The notes under the pieces are model-generated. The model worked only from the letters and a program-made list of their open reading frames with translations, was not told the DNA's origin and searched no databases. Positions 6,891-9,029 of a DNA stretch of 9,029 bases are shown here, in pieces (the stretch's first letter is position 1; every line of letters starts with the position of its first letter). The translations under genes and the position numbers were made by a program. This stretch comes from LMUY01 sp964246185 (GTDB lineage: Bacteria > Pseudomonadota > Alphaproteobacteria > Acetobacterales > Acetobacteraceae), in contig CAXTPP010000137.1 in the NCBI GenBank assembly GCA_964246185.1, positions 1 through 9,029 of the forward strand, read 5' to 3'.

Positions 6891-8009
6891 CTAACGGCGC
6901 TGTTCCGCCATCGGCGACCCGGCGCGGGCGGGAACTCCGAGGCTGGCCGCGATGGCCAGCAGCTCGGCGGCGCGGTGCGCGCAAGTGTGGCGGGCGCGGA
7001 TCGTGGCAAGGCCGTGGGCGGCCAGGGCGGCGGCGGCGGCGGCGTCGTGCAGCAGCGTCCGGGCGTGGCGCTCCACCGTCGCCCCATCGGGGGCGACCAA
7101 GTAGTCGCGGCCAGGGGTGAACAGGCCCTCGGCGTCCTGCCACGGCGCAGAGATCAGCGGGATGCCGCAGGCCAAGGCCTCGAACACCCGGATGGTGGGA
7201 ATGCCCGGCAGGCCGGTCACGTAGAAGCGGCGGGGCACGTGCACCGTCAGCGCATGCCGGGCGAAAGCGGCAGGGGCAGCGTGGTTGGGCAGCCAGCCGT
7301 GGTATCGCGCGCCGTAGCGCCGCAGGGTGGCCAGGGCTTCGGCCGGGTAGCGCACGCCGTGTATGTCGAGCGGGATGCCGGCGCGGGCAAGCGGGGCCAG
7401 CAGGAACGATTCCAGCTCCGCCGTGCGTTCGCCGTCGCCCCAGTTGCCGATCCAGACCGCACCCTCGCGCGGGGCAGGCTCGGCCGGGGGGTGGAACAGG
7501 GCAACGTCGGCGGCCTCGTGCCAGACGAACACGCGGCCGTCCCAGCCCCAGCTTCGGTAAACTGCGGCCAGGGCCTCGCCAAACGCCAGCACGGCGTCGT
7601 AGCCGGACAGGTCAAAGCCCCGCATGGCCGCCGGGTCGCTGACGGCGCGGTGGTGGGTGTCGTGGAACAGCAGCAGCCAGGGCGCTCCGGCGCGGCGCAA
7701 CGCCCCGAGCCGGGCCACGGTGGCGGGGTCGGTCCACTCGTGCACCAGCACCAGGTCCGCGCCGTCCAGCAGCGCTGCCGGGTCGTCGGAGCGGGTGCTG
7801 GCCAGGGCAGGGTAGTGCGCGCGCCAGCCGTCCAGCGCGGCAGGCCCAGCGTCCGCGGCCAGGTTGTCGCGGCTCCAGGACCGGGCCGGCTCGATCGCCA
7901 GCACGTCATGCCCGGTGGCCTGCAAGGCGCGCAGCACGCCGCGCAGGAAGTGCGCGTTGCCGTGGTTCCAGCAGGACTCCAGCGAGTGGGTGAGATAGGC
8001 CACGCGCAT
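6891..8009 (-). CDS. CgeB-like glycosyltransferase, paralogue
   Basis: A 372-residue GT-B-fold enzyme. The N-terminus MRVAYLTHSLESCWNHGNAHFLRGVLRAL parallels the WNGAATYYRGILSAL segment of the downstream gene. The C-terminal Glyco_trans_1_2 region is TIRVFEALACGIPLISAPW (272-290) followed by DAEGLFTPGRDYLVA. Other visible pieces are LVLVHEWTDP (86-95), LLFHDTHHRAV (113-123) and WIGNWGDGERT (186-196). The ATG at 8009 is chosen because it overlaps the upstream gene's TGA by one base (TGATG) and begins the first beta strand; the frame stays open to 8189, but that part is Arg/Gly-rich shadow. The C-terminal tail has Ala runs. It likely adds a sugar to the same glycan as its neighbours; donor and acceptor are unknown. 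Confidence 0.85.
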   Translation of the reverse strand: MRVAYLTHSLESCWNHGNAHFLRGVLRALQATGHDVLAIEPARSWSRDNLAADAGPAALDGWRAHYPALASTRSDDPAALLDGADLVLVHEWTDPATVARLGALRRAGAPWLLLFHDTHHRAVSDPAAMRGFDLSGYDAVLAFGEALAAVYRSWGWDGRVFVWHEAADVALFHPPAEPAPREGAVWIGNWGDGERTAELESFLLAPLARAGIPLDIHGVRYPAEALATLRRYGARYHGWLPNHAAPAAFARHALTVHVPRRFYVTGLPGIPTIRVFEALACGIPLISAPWQDAEGLFTPGRDYLVAPDGATVERHARTLLHDAAAAAALAAHGLATIRARHTCAHRAAELLAIAASLGVPARAGSPMAEQRR

Positions 8010-9029
8010 CAGGCGGCCACCCCGGCGAGCCAGGCGGCGGTGCCATCCACCATGGCGGCGGCGCTGTAGCGGGCAGCCCGGCGGCGCGCCCGCTCCCCCC
8101 ACGGCTCCGGCGCGTCCAGCATCCGTTCCAGCGCCAGCCGCCACGCGCCGGCATCCCCGGGCGTCACGAACACGGCAGCGCCCTCCCACAGCTCGCGGAA
8201 GGTCGGGATGTCGGACAGCACCAGCGCCAGCCCGGCCTGCGCCGCTTCGAGCACCGCGAGGCCGAACGGCTCGTAGCGCGAGGCGGAGGCGAACACGGTG
8301 GCGCTGGCGAACGCGCGTGCCATGCCATGCTCGTCCAGGCTGCCCAGCAACCGCATGGTCCGCAGGCTGGCAGACCCGCCATGCGGCCCCTCGACCGGCC
8401 CAGCGGCGTGGACCGGAACAGAAAGCCCGACCGCGGCCTGGTCCAGCACCGCGGCGTCCTTGCCCTCGTCCCAGAGCCGCCCGGCGGTGAGCACGGCCCG
8501 CATCCTCGGCACGTCCGGTAATGCAAGCGGGTCGCGGCCGTTATGGATCGCCGTGACGGCCGCAAGGCCATAGGTGCGGCGGACGGTCTCGGCGAAGGCG
8601 CGGGTCGGGGCGGCAACTGCGTCCGCGCGGCGGAACCCGGCGGCGGCGGCGGCGGCGGGCCAGGCATTGCCGGGTGCGAGGGCGCCGTCGCGGACCGCGG
8701 CGAACCAGGTCGTCAGGCAGGAATGGGCCGTCACGGCCACTGGGGCCGGCCAACCGAGGCTGCCGAGCAGCGCCGGGGCATGCACCAGGGCGATGTCCAT
8801 GCCGTCCGCCAAGCCTGACAGCACGGCGGCGGAACGGTCCAGGTCAGCCGGCCCCGGCGCCAGCCAGTCGAGCGGCAGGTCGGTGGCAACAAGGTGGACG
8901 CCCTCGGATACCTCGCGCCGCCGCGCCGCGTCCGGTTCCGGCCCGACCACCGCCAGCGTGACCTGCCAGCCTCGCCCGCTCAATCCCCGGGACAGCTCGG
9001 CCGCGTAGCGCCATACGCCGCCGACGGCA
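8009..9029 (-). CDS. GT4 glycosyltransferase, 5' end outside
   Basis: A retaining GT-B glycosyltransferase of family GT4, cut by the window end; 339 residues and the stop are present. The first visible residues are AVGGVWRYAAELSRGL, the usual glycine-rich N-terminal loop (GG at 3-4), so only a few tens of residues, including the true start, are missing. Numbered from that Ala, other marks are VTAHS (H102), AAPTRAFAE, HNGRD (162-166), TAGRLWDEGKD with the donor-phosphate-binding R184 and K190, and SRYEPFGLAVLEAAQAG with the E-x7-E pair E253/E261. The TTG at 8983 lies inside the conserved N-terminus and is not a real start. Its stop overlaps the next start by one base. Role in glycan assembly is inferred from the cluster. 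Confidence 0.9.
   Translation of the reverse strand, partial: AVGGVWRYAAELSRGLSGRGWQVTLAVVGPEPDAARRREVSEGVHLVATDLPLDWLAPGPADLDRSAAVLSGLADGMDIALVHAPALLGSLGWPAPVAVTAHSCLTTWFAAVRDGALAPGNAWPAAAAAAGFRRADAVAAPTRAFAETVRRTYGLAAVTAIHNGRDPLALPDVPRMRAVLTAGRLWDEGKDAAVLDQAAVGLSVPVHAAGPVEGPHGGSASLRTMRLLGSLDEHGMARAFASATVFASASRYEPFGLAVLEAAQAGLALVLSDIPTFRELWEGAAVFVTPGDAGAWRLALERMLDAPEPWGERARRRAARYSAAAMVDGTAAWLAGVAA

Noticed and set aside
5925..8069. 714-residue open frame on the plus strand
   Set aside because: It lies antisense to three real glycosyltransferase genes. In DNA this rich in GC, stop codons are rare in the opposite frame. The product is low-complexity Gly/Arg/Gln/Val-rich with no fold signature.
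8010..8189. N-terminal extension of the second glycosyltransferase frame
   Set aside because: The extra 60 residues are a shadow of the GT4 gene; MRVAYLTHSL at 8009 is a typical first strand of a GT-B enzyme.
8638..8660. CGG triplet run (also near 7026-7046) as a microsatellite
   Set aside because: Both runs are in-frame alanine codons within glycosyltransferase genes; ordinary for GC-rich coding DNA.
1..9029. Mobile element, CRISPR or defence system
   Set aside because: No transposase, integrase, terminal repeats, spaced direct repeats or defence-type domains are visible on either strand.

Overview
This is a GC-rich chromosomal segment, most likely from an alphaproteobacterium of the Rhodospirillales/Acetobacteraceae type. 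That placement rests on protein similarity remembered from the families and on the adjacency of metZ and apaG, not on a search, so it is tentative. No mobile element, CRISPR array, rRNA or phage gene is visible.

Left edge (1-379): a near-perfect parS (ParB-binding) palindrome at 53-68 lies just beyond the 3' end of a tRNA-Gly(CCC) gene on the minus strand (76-149). The tRNA has a good sigma70-type promoter at 167-195. The tRNA is divergent from the metZ gene at 380. The metZ upstream region carries three inverted repeats that could be a structured leader or operator sites.

Left half (380-4708, plus strand): four tightly packed genes that look like one operon. They are metZ (O-succinylhomoserine sulfhydrylase), apaG, folE (GTP cyclohydrolase I) and a DsbD/ScsB-type membrane thiol:disulfide reductase. 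metZ/apaG share an ATGA stop-start overlap, apaG/folE may share a TTGA overlap, and folE and the reductase are 8 bases apart. The products cover methionine synthesis, pterin/folate supply for one-carbon metabolism, and export of reducing power to the periplasm. Folate supply and sulfur-amino-acid synthesis fit together; the reductase is a looser partner.

Right half (4726-9029, minus strand): a convergent cluster read from the right edge leftwards. It encodes a GT-B glycosyltransferase of family GT4 (cut by the window end), two tandem, diverged CgeB-like glycosyltransferases, and an ExoZ/OafA-like membrane acyltransferase. The genes overlap by 1 base, are separated by 15 bases, then overlap by 4 bases, so they are almost certainly co-transcribed and translationally coupled. 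The likely job is assembly and O-acylation of a surface or exported glycan; the exact polymer cannot be told from this window. This cluster is visibly richer in GC than the metZ end (hand counts of single 60-base lines: about 52% at 481-540, 63% at 3541-3600, 70% at 7501-7560).

The two operons meet tail to tail with only 17 bases between stop codons and no convincing terminator. I see no clearly unprecedented system. The points most worth checking are the parS site, the metZ leader, and the glycosyltransferase/acyltransferase cluster that continues off the right edge.
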